A stretch of 64,000 nucleotides of DNA from Gerris lacustris (taxonomy: Eukaryota; Arthropoda; Insecta; Hemiptera; Gerridae): the NCBI GenBank assembly GCA_951217055.1, contig OX578284.1:16143187-16207186 (forward strand). The letters are read 5' to 3'. Shown here piece after piece: positions 44,473 to 55,509 of the stretch. The notes below the pieces were generated by a model. It ran no database searches and was not told the DNA's origin. It saw nothing but the letters and a program-made list of their open reading frames with translations. How positions within the stretch are numbered: position 1 is the first letter of the stretch; every line of letters starts with the position of its first letter. A program made the translations under genes and the position numbers.

Positions 44473-45806
44473 AGATGTTGGCACAGGCTTATACTTTAGC
44501 TTGACTATCTTGAAGAGGTTGGTAGGCAGTTGCTGTATATAAGCGATTAAAAGTGTCTTAAACACATCTTTTTTAAACAATTAATAATTGATCAAGGTAG
44601 TTTCTGCAACTAGTAGAAGCTATCGTTGTTTGTAGTTGTAGAACAGATCATTGGTTAATTCATTAATCAAGATATTTATTACATTAAAACATGGAAATGA
44701 AAAAATTGTTGTTTTTTTTATGCCGTAATAATGGTTGCTCATGATAAAATATATACTGCGTATAAGAGAAAATATAATGCGAATGATCTCTTTGTAAAAA
44801 CTTTACATGATACGAAGTTTCTGTAACCTTTCTACTCTCGCATAAACTTTTATTTTTCCTTTTGATTTTCAAACATGGCATGTAACTAAAGAGATATCAG
44901 GCTTTGTTGTCCAACTTTTCGCATTTACAATCTTACCGAATCCAAAGCATTACGACTCCAATCGTTTCAAATACATTTCTGTTCTATACAGTTAAGTTTC
45001 TCTTTTAGTTTTCCAATAGTTGTTGTTTGTTGAAAATCAGTAAGTACCATCTAAGTTGTTTTATAAGGTGGGGGTTGAATATCGAGCATACAGATGACGT
45101 TTCTAAACACGGCTCACGAGTAAAGCTTTAAAGTTGCTAAACAACTTGGCAATGTTGCCTTTCCTAGGCCCTTGAGTGCTTTGTATTATGGAAAGTAACT
45201 TTAATGCAATTTCTCCTCATAGTTGCCGTGGGGGAAAGGAAATGGGACGAGGGTCACTTTACAAGTTTAATTTTCCAACTTTCTTCTTTAGACGTTGTGG
45301 TTACACTTTTAACTGACCTTTAAACATTCACCTTTCAACAATTTATTTTATCATTAATACTAGATCCAACACAAAAATCCATCATATGGAAAAATTTTTA
45401 AACCAAATTGAATTTTTATTAAATACTTGCTTTACATTGCTCTCCTTTTTCAAATCAACTTATTCCATAGGTCACACGAGAAGGATGATTCGGATATTAG
45501 TTTTTTTATTGAATTAAAAAAAAAAAAAAAATACCTATATGGTTGAAATTTTTATTAGTAATTGTAACCATACTGACCATACTGTAATAAAGAATGATAT
45601 ATTTCCACCAAAAGTGATCTCTTACACTGTCGACTTTGTTAGATTTATACCTATGATTTTACTCCTATTTTGAATCTCATCCTCTTTGATGAAATATTTT
45701 TTTCTTTAAAAACGAAGTTACATTTTGAAAAGATTTGTCTATTCCTATTTCTTTATCCATTAAAGCGGTTTAAACTATTGAATTTTGTACATTATAATAA
45801 CTTATC
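44473..45806. other. AT-rich stretch, nothing recognised
   Basis: No gene or repeat family was recognised. Confidence 0.4.
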
Positions 45807-46045
45807 GGTACTTCTTTAGATTGTTACTCACCTATCACTTACGTTTTTTTTATACTATAAATGACTGACTAAATAAATATTAAGACAAAGAGATGTTTAG
45901 TGAAATGTACTTTGGGATAAAGGAATATCACACTTCTGTTTTTATAAGGGGAGCAACAGTCTAAAGAAGAACATTCCGTACACCTAATTTAAATTGTTAC
46001 TCCCCTCTGTTTTTTATAAGGGGAGTAACAATCTGAAGAAGTACC
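45807..46045. mobile_element. Family K MITE, complete
   Basis: GGTACTTCTTTAGATTGTTA at the left and its inverse at the right bound 239 bp. Inside are further inverted or direct copies of the terminal motif ('ataaggggagcaacagtctaaagaag', 'aaattgttactcccc'), so the element contains at least three nested versions of its own end. Confidence 0.85.
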
Positions 46046-46382
46046 AACCTATCTTCCATTACTTACGTTAGGACAACTTGATTGCGTTCCTCATACAAAG
46101 AGCTAGCCGAGCTAGAATAGTTATTTTTACGTAAACTAGAGAATAGATAACAATTATATAATCAAATTGGTTTTAAGAGGTCTTCTTTGTATCGTTTGTA
46201 ATGCCAGACGGTACGTTCATTAAACGTATTATCGTGGGAAATAAGTCACTATTATTTCTGTCAAACATTTTTAAAATCTATGTTATGGCATTACAAGACG
46301 ATACAAGTTGCTGCTTCGTCTTCTGGATCGTAGGTCCAATCTTACTTTGAATAACAAAATTTGAATTTACAATGTAATCTTA

Positions 46383-46692
46383 AAACCAGCTTGGACCTAC
46401 GGTCTAGAAGGGTAGTACCAAGCTATCCAACATCCGTCGAATCCAAACACTACAATCCAAGATCCTTAGAAAAATCATAGACGCTCCATTCTACGTTTCT
46501 AACCTCACTCTACATAACGATCTCAATATTCCCTTCGTCCGAGACCTATCTGTATCCCGATATCATACTTTCCACGAATCATTATCCAATCATCCCAATC
46601 CACTAGTAGAACTTCTTGCATCCCAAATTATCCCAGATAACCCTCCTCGCCGCCTGAAGAGGCAGTGGCCCAGAGATTTACTCATTGCTTAA
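46383..46692 (+). pseudogene. Jockey-like non-LTR retrotransposon ORF2, C-terminal fragment
   Basis: From 46411 a 93-codon frame stays open to a TAA at 46690-46692. Its segments are characteristic of the extreme C-terminus of Jockey-clade reverse-transcriptase proteins: 'NIRRIQTLQSKILR', 'IIDAPFYVSN', 'LHNDLNIPFV', 'SNHPNPLVELL', 'RRLKRQWPRDLL'. The preceding KPAWTYGLE (46383-46409) is the usual KP-WTYG lead-in but is one base out of frame and lacks about two residues, so the gene is broken there. Reverse transcriptase and endonuclease domains are absent: this is a 5'-truncated copy. The 3' side has only ~55 bp before (TA)n and poly-T tracts. An inverted match to 46386-46412 lies at 46330-46349. 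Confidence 0.85.
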
Positions 46693-46744
46693 TGTTTATA
46701 TTATATCTCCATTTTAACGCTATCAAAATTTCACTATATCATTT

Positions 46745-46859
<115 letters not shown>

Positions 46860-46977
46860 TTTAAGTACATATAATTAACCTATTGTAATTAAACCCAGTC
46901 GAAAGGAATAGTCACTGTCAACAAAACATACATCACTAACACTTATAACATGTAAAATTATGTTACTAGTAAATTAT

Positions 46978-47093
46978 GTAGACTTCAACAGAAACCATGA
47001 TTTTTTTTTTTTTAATCTTTTATTGATTATTTACTAATAATCAATAAAAGATTAAAAAAAAAAAAAAAAATCATGGTTTCTGTTGAAGTCTAC
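46978..47093. repeat. 116-bp near-perfect palindrome
   Basis: GTAGACTTCAACAGAAACCA, a T run and AATCTTTTATTGATTA are mirrored exactly around a five-base centre (TTTAC). Only the T and A run lengths differ. Confidence 0.9.
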
Positions 47094-47720
47094 CAGAATT
47101 TATTTTCTACCTAAAAAATATTTGTATTTCAGTTATCATACACATCAATGTCAATATAATATGAAGTTAATATTTTTAGACTTCTTAGAATTATTTCAAT
47201 ATTTTGGCATTTGCGATAGCTGAGAAAATTCAAGGAAATTTCCTCGTATTTTCATAAGATAAAGAATCTCTAGGATTAGAGAGGATCTTGACAAGATGAT
47301 AGGAATAATTTGTTATCTTGAAATTAAAGGATTTAGGGGAAGATGGTGCCAAGTTTGTGAAACTAATGGAACGTTCAAGGCATTACTAATTACTCTGATG
47401 TCGTATGAGACTTTTGATGTCTGGGTGATTTTTTCAAGGATTATTACAGACGCACTGCTTCACTTATTCTCATTCTCTGTTTTACTTTGGCACCTGTGAA
47501 AAGACTTAAATTTCAAATGTTTTACGATTAAATCTTTGAAGGCGGTTCACAATGACTAGAGTTGGGAATAATAGCGAGGTCGTCTTTTCTTGTTCCCTTG
47601 GCTTTCAACCAACTCGAGTACTATTTTCGGCAATTCTATAGAAAAAATGTGACCATAAAATGTTATTGCCTACAAATCATACTTACAGCTATGCACAAGC
47701 ACACCTGTTTTGATAATTTT
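47094..47720. other. No recognised feature
   Basis: ORFs of 67 and 70 codons (47296-47499, 47562-47774) show no domain; the second runs into family A. Confidence 0.4.
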
Positions 47721-48030
47721 ACTTCCGAGCTTACCTTAGATAACGGAAGCATTGTTATCAGTCTAAAAAAATAAATAATTTTATTCCTCCGAATTTAAAA
47801 AAATCCTATCGACAGAATTCATTTTTAAACATCAGAGAACATTTTTGTTCGTGTCTGTCTGCCTGTCGTTCTTTCGTTTAACAATTTTGCGAACCACTTA
47901 TTCGCAATTTGGATTGTAGGTCATAATTATTCAATAGTTAGCCCCATATTAATTTATATCACTTTCTCTCTGCGCGTGCTAATTTTTTTTTTTTATTTTT
48001 TTTTATTTTTATATGTCTTTCAAAGTATAT
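47721..48030 (+). repeat. Family A repeat, 5' part
   Basis: The terminal hairpin is degraded (ACTTCCGAGC, ACGGAAGC). Then follow 'gtgtctgtctgcctgtcg' and 'caatttggattgtaggtcataatt' before the match fades. Confidence 0.65.
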
Positions 48031-48171
48031 TCATCTAATATTAAAGAAAGTACCGGGGATTAACCTTAACAATGCTTCTCGATCGTGGGCATATTTTTCT
48101 TCTATGACCGTTCCCTAAACATAGGGGGCATATTGATGGAACGGTCAAGATTCGGTTTTGGTTAGATCCTT

Positions 48172-48331
48172 ATGCCTCATCCAGACTGTCAAAATGACCA
48201 GAGGAAACAAGCCGAGCACTAGTTTCTGAGCATGCTCAGTCTAAAGTACGCCTGCGTATATGAGAGGGCATGCGCAGAAAACAATGCTCGCCTCGTTTCC
48301 TCAGTCCAATCCGGCAGTCTGGACGAAGCTT
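48172..48331. repeat. 160-bp fold-back with CATCCAGACTG ends
   Basis: GCCTCATCCAGACTG is inverted at the right as 'cagtctggacgaagc'. The core has GAGCATGCTCAG and GGCATGCGCAG palindromes and 'cctcgtttcctc' versus 'gaggaaacaag'. Confidence 0.65.
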
Positions 48332-48714
48332 TAGTACAGAGATTTGTCCTTTAATATAATAAAGATGTGGATGGTTTTCAAATTAGTCCACAGATAGTCC
48401 CACATTTCTTTTAACCATGTGAAAAATATTTAATTTGATTTAAATATTACTTCACTTGTAATCTAAACGAGTCGAAAAACTACAGTTTGAATTCCCATGT
48501 GACCATTCTTGGCCATTATTGGCTGACTATTATTTCTATACTTGTATCAAGTTTCATTATTATCAATTAATTATATTTATTTTGCAGCAGCGATTTTTAA
48601 TGATTGCCGTATTTCAGTATTTTTCATCTAGTATTTTGTTAACAAAACTTATTCAAGACTCTTTGATTAAAACCAATAATTTATACCAAACTTTTATACT
48701 CACTGTCTAAAGAA
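48332..48714. other. No recognised feature
   Basis: AT-rich with no supported gene. Confidence 0.4.
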
Positions 48715-48717
48715 CAG

Positions 48718-48890
48718 TGAATAGTGCACAGTGTAATAAGCTAAGTGTAAAGAGAATAGTGTATAAAGCACAGTGTATAAAGCCCAGTACATAAAGCACA
48801 GTTTATAAAACACAGTGTATATAGCACAGTACATAAAGCACAGTTTATAAAGCACAGTGTATAAAGCACAGTATATAACGCCCAGATTGG
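48718..48890. repeat. ~14-bp minisatellite
   Basis: About ten or more imperfect units of CACAGTGTATAAAG follow one another, with variants CAGTACATAAAG and CAGTTTATAAAG alternating. The 78-codon minus ORF (repeated Leu-Tyr-Cys-Phe) reads the array. Confidence 0.85.
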
Positions 48891-49765
48891 AATGTACCGA
48901 GTAAAATCGATTTTTTTAATAAATATAATTATTTTTTTAGTCCAGGAGACTATTATGAAAAATACTTTTAGCCACATAGAGCAATATAATTTTCAGTTGG
49001 TGGTCAAAGAGTAACGTTATGTTATATTTATACTGCTAATACAAACAGAGAGGAGAAAAGGGATTTAAATTAATCTCATATAAACAAAGGGAGAAATAAA
49101 GTCTGCCCTCTCGATATTATAAATAATTTAATTTTTGTAAAACACAATCCTCTTATAATTCTTCTCTAACACCAAAACAATAAAGGATATTGTGGGTATC
49201 TTTTGTTTCATTTTATGGCCTTTAAATAGAAGCAATTTTATGTAACATTTTTAAAGAAAATATTCAGGATTTGTAAATGATCTTTCCCTCTAGCCCACTT
49301 TTCACTGAGTCAATAAGAGATAAATAATTTAAAATCCCGTTCCTAAACCCTCTGTATTTACTGGGAGAGTAAATATTTAAATCATATCAATTCCAGACCA
49401 AGAATCCTATATAAACAAACTAAATTGTAATAATTGTGTAATAATTGTATAATATATCTTAAACGATATAATATATAATATATTGCCTCCCTCTTTGAAA
49501 TTCTACTAATAAATATTAATAATATACTCTCACCTCCCTTGCTTTCAATATTGACATTTTTAACATACAAATAACAATTATAGTTATTTTCTCTTTTTAC
49601 ATAGTGAAGTATAAATGTTGATATTTGAATTATATTTAATGTTATATCCCCTTGAAAATATTTTACAAAAGATTTTAAACGTAAATTACGAACAAACCTT
49701 TATATAAATACATTATTAGTTACAAATTTAAATTCATAAGTATACGTTTTTTTACTTTTTACTTT
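48891..49765. other. AT-rich stretch, nothing recognised
   Basis: No gene or repeat could be supported. Confidence 0.4.
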
Positions 49766-50385
49766 TTCATATTAAGAGAAAGTATTGTGATGGTTCGAAA
49801 ATTCGATTTTGATGGATTTACACGTTTTGAGGTCGTCTCGGTTTACACGTTTTAAAGTCCTCCGAGTCCAAAAAAGTGGTTTTTAAAAAATGTCTGTGGC
49901 CTGTCATTTGTCTGTGCAGACGCCTGGAGACTAAACTACTGGTCAGATTTTGACGAAAATGGCCCACATGTTCAGAAAAATCATACACCCCGAGGTAAAA
50001 TCGAGAAATGAATTTTAGCAAAAAATTTGTGGGCGCTACTCCCCAAAAACTCTGAAAAACATGAGAAAAAATTATTTGTTGATAACTGTTCAAACGATTT
50101 TGATTAAACAATTCTACAATGCAGTCCATTTTTAAATACGAATCTAAAAATATAAGGCGTTTTCCCAGGAAAATGTTGGTTCCTGAGAATATAGCTTTAA
50201 ACGTGGACGGAGAGTGGCCGGGTTTGATTCCCCACCGAGGAGAAGTTATTTTTATGGTACATTTTGATAAAATAATCAATAATAATTAAATGTACATTGT
50301 AAATACGAAAACTAATAAATCCACTGGGCTAATTAACTCTAATATGAGAAAGTTTGTCTGAGCTGTCTCGGACCGATTTTGTTTT
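49766..50385 (+). repeat. Family C repeat, copy
   Basis: All C landmarks in order: CTTTTTCATATTAAGAGAAAG, 'gtgatggttcgaaaattcga', 'tgtctgtggcctgtcatttgtctgtgcagacgcctgg', B-box-like GGGTTTGATTCC (50219-50230), 'aatatgagaaagtttgtctgagctgtctcggaccga'. The segment with 'cgttttgaggtc' is duplicated at 49822-49862. The 153-codon minus ORF is the longest in the window but only reads this repeat. Confidence 0.8.
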
Positions 50386-51111
50386 TTTGCTGGAAAGCAC
50401 ATTATACTAGAAATACTTTTTTTTAAAACAATTTTTACGTGAATAAACAATTAAATGTGGAATAACTTCAAGTAATAATATAGCATTAGGGCTATTTAAC
50501 AGGGACACTTTTCTATGTAACGTTCTATGAAATCTAGAATGGATACGAACTAGATTCTGCTTACTGCTAGATTATTTTAAAAATAAATCTTGGTTTCTCA
50601 GTTAAGATCTTCTTGTTGAGTATGTAACTCTAAATTACCATTTACTTGAATTTATAATCATACTTGGAGTTGCTAATAACCTCTGCCTGGTTAAATTGTC
50701 TATGCAAGATTACGTTCCATGAACTAGATGCTATAGTTGGTTTAGAATGGTATAAGTTGATAATTAATTTCATGATATCGCAAACAAAAGTTTTAAACAT
50801 AAAGAGCACTTACGAAGTTAAAAACGTTTTATGGGCTTCTTGATAGTAAGGAATTATACTCTATACCCATAGAGCTATGGTATTAAGTCTTTTGAAGATA
50901 GAGACAAACTTATTGGGAGTATGTTTTCTGTGTATATTGTATGTGTGCATAACCCTCTGACCTCGTATATCTCTGTGGCACCGTGGCTCTCCTGGTATTT
51001 TCTTTAACGAATATTATGCACAATTGTAAAATGCATCCCTTCTCCTTATGGAATTTCTCACTTTAGGAGGGGGGGAGGGTTCTATGGTTTCCTACCTGAC
51101 AGTAGGGTCTA
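50386..51111. other. No recognised feature
   Basis: AT-rich with no supported gene or repeat. Confidence 0.4.
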
Positions 51112-52202
51112 TAACTAGGCATCGCGTGGCTCCATCATTGAAGCGAGCGTATTGCAATAAAATACTGAATATTAAAATTTGTTAATCATGATGAATGTCA
51201 TAGTTGAAGATAAGTGGAAGAGGGTAGTGTGAGGTAGAGTGGGGGTACTCGGTACAAAGCTTTACTTCCTAAACAAACCTACACACAATACAACTATAAG
51301 AATCTTAACCACCCGTCATAGCTTTTAAACTAATATTATAAATGTATCACTGCATTACTCAAATACTACTGCTTTTATCAAGTTGAAATTTTGCATACCT
51401 GTTTCAATTGTGCATTAGATGGTGTATATGAAGTTTTATTAAAATCGTTACGTTAGAACGTAAGATATCGGTAAAAAGGTTATTTTCACTATTTTAAACG
51501 TTTAGGTCCGCTTTAATAGTTGAAGATAAGTGGAAGAGGGTAGTGTGAGGTAGAGTGGGGGTACTCGGTACAAAGCTTTACTTCCTAAACAAACCTACAC
51601 ACAATACAACTATAAGAATCTTAACCACCCGTCATAGCATTTAAACTAATATTATAAATGTATCACTTCATTACTCAAATACTACTGCTTTTATCAAGTT
51701 GAAATTTTGCATACCTGTTTCAATTGTGCATTAGATGGTGTATATGAAGTTTTATTAAAATCGTTACGTTAGAACGTAAGATATCGGTAAAAAGGTTATT
51801 TTCACTATTTTAAACGTTTAGGTCCGCTTTAATAGTTTTAGCAAACTTTATTAATTCATAGCAGTGTCGTTGTTGGTTTTACTAAAAAATTTTATTTGTA
51901 AAAAAATGTTCGTCTCATCGAATAGGTGATGATAGAATTTTTTCCTGTCCTGAAATTCCAATTTTAAATTTGAACCTCACGTTTACGCGAGCATTGCGTG
52001 CGAACTGTGGGACGGATCACGCTGTCCAACGAACTTAGCCTGAGTATTAGTTAGAGGATCATGTATACCAAATTTCAACTAAATCGGTCAACTTTTACTC
52101 AAGTTATCGTCACACGCGTAAACGTTACTGACAGACACAGACAGACAGACAGACAACATGCATATTTCGTTGAATGTAAGAAGCTCGCTTACGCTCGCTT
52201 CA
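51112..52202 (-). repeat. Family B repeat with 316-bp tandem duplication
   Basis: In element orientation (minus strand) it starts with the hairpin TTGAAGCGAGCGTAAGCGAG then CTTC (52202-52178), has a (CTGT)n run at about 52135-52155, 'gttgaaatttggtatacatg', and ends TACGCTCGCTTCAATGATGG then CCACGCGATGCCTAG at 51112. A 316-bp unit is tandemly duplicated (51201-51516 and 51517-51832), with about two mismatches. The CTAG end and terminal hairpin recall Helitrons, but the family assignment is an inference. Confidence 0.8.
51201..51832. repeat. 316-bp direct tandem duplication
   Basis: TAGTTGAAGATAAGTGGAAG begins both units, and TAGT at the junction and at the end suggests unequal exchange or slippage at a 4-bp microhomology. 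Near identity (about 99%) dates it as much younger than the element's own divergence. Confidence 0.95.
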
Positions 52203-52297
52203 ATTAAGGCTTTTATCGAATTTTTCAGGAAGGCCGCGATATCACAGAAGTATGTTGAAGGCCTTAGGCCCCAGAATATGTTTTCAGTGATTATATA

Positions 52298-53031
52298 ACT
52301 AGACATCGCGTGGCTCTATCATTGAAGCGAGCGTATAGTAATAAATATGTATTGAATATTGAAAAAATAGATAATCATGAATCATGGTGAGTTGATAGAT
52401 ATAGGGTATGATAGTAGTACAGCGGCTAGTAGTAAGGGAACCACCCCGCATTCTTACTATTCCTCTAACCAAACATCTCCTTTTCAATTATTATAAAATG
52501 TATTTCTTTGTTACAAAAAAACTACTGCATGTATCAAGTTGAAATTTTGCATACCTGTTTCAACTGTGCATTAGATGGTGTATATGAAGTTTTATTAAAA
52601 TCGTTTCGTTAGAACGTAAGATATCGGCAAAAAGGTTGTTTTCTCTATTATAAACGTTTAGGTCCGCTTTAATAGTTTTAGCGATCTTTATTAAGTCATA
52701 GCGGTGTCGCTGTTGGTTTTAGTAAAAAATGTTATTTGTAAAAAATGTTCGTCTCATCGAATAGATGATGATAAAATCTTTTCCCGTCCTGAAATTCCAA
52801 TTTAATTTTTGTACCTCTCGTTTACGCGAGCGTTGCGCGCGAACTCTTGGACGGATCACGCTGTCCAACGAACTTAGCCTGAGTATTAGTAAGAGGAACA
52901 TGTATACCAGATTTAAACTAAATCGGTCAACTTTTACTCAAGTTATCGTCACACGCGTGAACGTTACTGACAGACAGACAGACACGGAGCATATTTCGTT
53001 GAATGTAGGAAGCTCGCTACGCTCGCTTCAA
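52298..53031 (-). repeat. Family B repeat, adjacent second copy
   Basis: It begins (element 3' side) with the same ACTAGACATCGCGTGGCTC as the neighbour and ends with hairpin GAAGCGAGC, GTA, GCGAGCTTC (53029-53009). It lacks the tandem duplication and has a different 'ttgatagatatagggtatgatagtag' segment. It lies in the same orientation as the previous copy, less than 100 bp apart. Short ORFs here are shadows. Confidence 0.8.
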
Positions 53032-53114
53032 CTACACTTGTCAATTCTGTGAGTACAAATTAAAATTAAATCTTTTAAATGTTTTTAAAAGAATAATAAC
53101 CCACAGGAAAGAAA

Positions 53115-53367
53115 TCGGTCCTAGACAAATCAGACAAACTTTCTCCTATACGAGTTCATAATAACTTAGCCCAGTATTCTTCATTTATTAGTTTTCGGGT
53201 TTACATAGATATATTTAATTATTATTGAACATTTCATCAAAATTTACCATTAAAATAACTTCTCCTCGGCGGCGAAGTGATCCGGCCTCTCTTCGTCCGC
53301 GTTTAAAGCTATTTTCTCAGGAACTAGATATTTTCGGGGAAAACGGCTTATATCGTTAGATTAGTAT
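53115..53367 (-). repeat. Family C repeat, truncated copy
   Basis: 'tcggtcctagacaaatcagacaaactttctcctatacgag' through 'aactagatattttcggggaaaacggcttatatcgttagatt' equals the first ~250 bp of the copy at 22361. The B-box region is mutated. It stops at 53367, next to the Tigger remnant. Confidence 0.7.
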
Positions 53368-53595
53368 TTCCAATAATCCAAGACAAAAGAGAGATCATGG
53401 AAAGAAAGCGGTAGTAGGTTCTTCAACACCTACTATGTAGGTATAGTAGAGATGGATGCGTATTATTTCATGGAATTCCTTTCCTGTCTGAGCAGCTGTG
53501 CTTACATTCAACTTCTGGGAAGCCTATTAATTTATTTCTTTTTCTTCAGTTCTAAGTCAGATCTTAAACCAAAAGCATCGCGTAACATTTTTATA

Positions 53596-53747
53596 ATGAG
53601 TAAACGAAAACATATCGAACTTCCTTTAGCTGTGAAAATAGATGCGTTGTTGGATATAGACAAAGGTGTGTCACTGAAAACAATTACACCGGAGTTAGGT
53701 GGTTAATAATGGGTGATCGGAAACAGATTAGGATAATAGTATATTAT
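53596..53747 (+). pseudogene. Tigger/pogo-like transposase, N-terminal CENP-B-type HTH fragment
   Basis: From the ATG at 53596, 36 codons read MSKRKHIELPLAVKIDALLD, then DIDKGVSLKTITPELGG, to a TAA at 53704. This is the pattern of the first helix-turn-helix of CENP-B/Tigger/pogo transposases (basic start, leucine, Lys-Ile, then Gly-Val-Ser and Ile..Glu-Leu-Gly). After the stop the frame can be followed for a few more codons with a shift. Then a family M element begins at 53748. No DDE catalytic domain is present. A Tigger-type right end lies at 54350-54429 beyond the M insertion, so both pieces probably belong to one dead element. The upstream 48 codons of the same frame are not similar to a transposase. 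Confidence 0.6.
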
Positions 53748-54258
53748 GTTACAAGGCTGTAAAGTGAGTTTTTTCTTTACCGCGGCAATTACATTTACTG
53801 TCGAGCGAAGCGAGACAGAAAAAACAAGGTAAAGAAAAAACACTTCACAGTCGCGTAGCATATGCTATTTTTTCCGAGGTAGCAGACAATGAAAAAACAT
53901 TAAATATTAATCACTAATCAATATATAATAATAACAAATATTAGTACATACTTAAGACTTAAAAAAAGAAACCTTAAAATGAGGTTACACTATAAGAAAA
54001 GATAAATAAAACGCATTGTCATCTAGCGGATTTTTATCGTACTAGAAGCATTTCTACAAAGACTGCAGCACTACTAACGGAAGTTTTGACAACTACCCGC
54101 CGTAAAGAAAAAATCTTTTAGTGCCTAGGACGTAAAAGATTTTTTCTTTACAGCTAGGAGTAATGAAAAGATTTTTTAAGTCCACGTAATGAAAAAATGG
54201 ATTTTTGCTACGTTTTTTAGGCTCTAAAGTTACTATTTCACAGCCTACCACGGAAAAA
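53748..54258 (+). mobile_element. Family M MITE, copy 2
   Basis: Same ends as copy 1. The central hairpin at 53794-53818 keeps CTGTC, GA, GC, GAA, GC, GA, GACAG, but the outer right arm (AGTAAATATTGCC) has been lost. It is inserted in the Tigger remnant. The 119-codon minus ORF partly covers its right end and is not a gene. Confidence 0.8.
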
Positions 54259-54349
54259 ATTATTTTAAAACCTATTGAAAATAAATTATGAATGTAAGTA
54301 TTATTTTTTAATAAAAAGTTAAAAAGTAGAATTCCAAATTTATATTTTT

Positions 54350-54429
54350 CATAAATTTCCAATAATCCGAGTTTATTGGTAAAACGAGTTAGTGCCGGTC
54401 CCATCCAATTCGGATTATCGAGACTACTG
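54350..54429. mobile_element. Tigger-like terminal inverted repeat
   Basis: Read on the minus strand from 54429: CAGTAGTCTCGATAATCCGA, a GGGACCGGCACTAACTCG stretch, and later CTCGGATTATTGG. The CAGT start, ATAATCCGA words and adjoining TA (54430-54431) are typical of Tigger/pogo ends. The matching left end was not found. Confidence 0.6.
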
Positions 54430-54431
54430 TA

Positions 54432-55020
54432 TATTACGAGGGTTAGTCTCATATATAAAAGGTAAAAGGGCTCGTATATAAAAGAAATCCATTATAAGCC
54501 GTCAGTTATAGTGAGTTAATGTAATATTAATATTTTAATAGTACTATGTTATATTTTTCAATCCTTATATATAACGGGTTCAAGCGTATCTAAGGCATAT
54601 AAGGTTTTTATTATATAAGCGTATATAAGGTTTTTAACCATAATCTTCAACCTTTGAAACTACATTGAGGTTATAAATAATATTAAACTAGTTTTTGCGA
54701 GGTTTTCATGTTGAATATAACGTAATAAAGAAATTTAAAGTATATGGTATTTCTGTAGAGATTAGTTTTACACTGCATGAATTAGCACTCTTCTCCATAT
54801 CTAACAAGATAAACTTGTTTCAACTTCCCCTTTGGCATACTTCCCTCTTTAAAAACTGACATTAATCATGTCTAGTAAAATTTTAAAGCCGGAATGCAAT
54901 TTATTATTACAGCTCGAGAGGAAATGAAACCAAAGTCAAGAAATGTATAAAATGAAATTTAAATTCCCAGATTAAATTTTACTTTATTTTATGCTATGTG
55001 TTAACTATTACTGTTCATCC
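54432..55020. other. AT-rich stretch, nothing recognised
   Basis: No gene could be supported. 'tataaggttttta' occurs twice in tandem near 54598-54640. Confidence 0.4.
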
Positions 55021-55178
55021 CTATTGCTTCCGAGCTTACGAAACACTCTAAAGAACGAAATGTTTTTATGTCTTCGAATTCAAAAATTCCTGGACAGAAA
55101 TCCGTTTTCAGTTACAAAGGGACATTTTTGGTCTTGTGCATGTCTGTATTTAATAAGCATTTTTGAGAACCACCATAT
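55021..55178 (+). repeat. Family A repeat, 5' fragment
   Basis: GCTTCCGAGCTTACG then 'ctaaagaacgaaatgttttt', 'atccgttttcag' and 'ggtcttgtgcatgtctgta'. It breaks off and is joined to a T-type segment. Confidence 0.6.
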
Positions 55179-55179
55179 C

Positions 55180-55372
55180 ATAAAAAAAACACCCTAATTT
55201 GTTTAAGTCGCTATATTATTAAAATGTGTGGGTAGTTACACACATATGTATATATGCCAAATTTCAAAGTGATCGGACGAAAGGTGTACTCGTGAGAGCA
55301 AGCGACAGGCGGACGGACAGACAGACACACGCAGGAAAATATAAGGGTTCTTGGTTTTGCCTACGACCCTAA
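55180..55372 (-). repeat. Family T-like terminal segment
   Basis: The minus-strand end reads AGGGT (55368-55364), a loop, AACCCT (55347-55342), CTTATA, then GTGTGTCTGTCTGTCCGTCCG and 'gaaatttggcatatatac'. Same layout as 28050 and 61297. The hairpin stem is shorter. Confidence 0.6.
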
Positions 55373-55509
55373 TAAAATTGTCTAAATTAACATTAAGTTT
55401 AGCATTACAAATTTTTTAACAATATAGTATTATTTAGCATAAAATCTCTATTAGTATCTACAATATAAACTCAACATTAAAATGTATAACAATAAAACAA
55501 TAATTTAAT

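Noticed and set aside
49818..50279. 153-codon ORF, the longest in the window
   Set aside because: It lies wholly inside a family C repeat read antisense. Other C copies have stops in the corresponding frame and no domain is visible.
54093..54452. 119-codon minus-strand ORF
   Set aside because: It runs from the Tigger TIR through AT-rich DNA into the end of an M element and has no domain.
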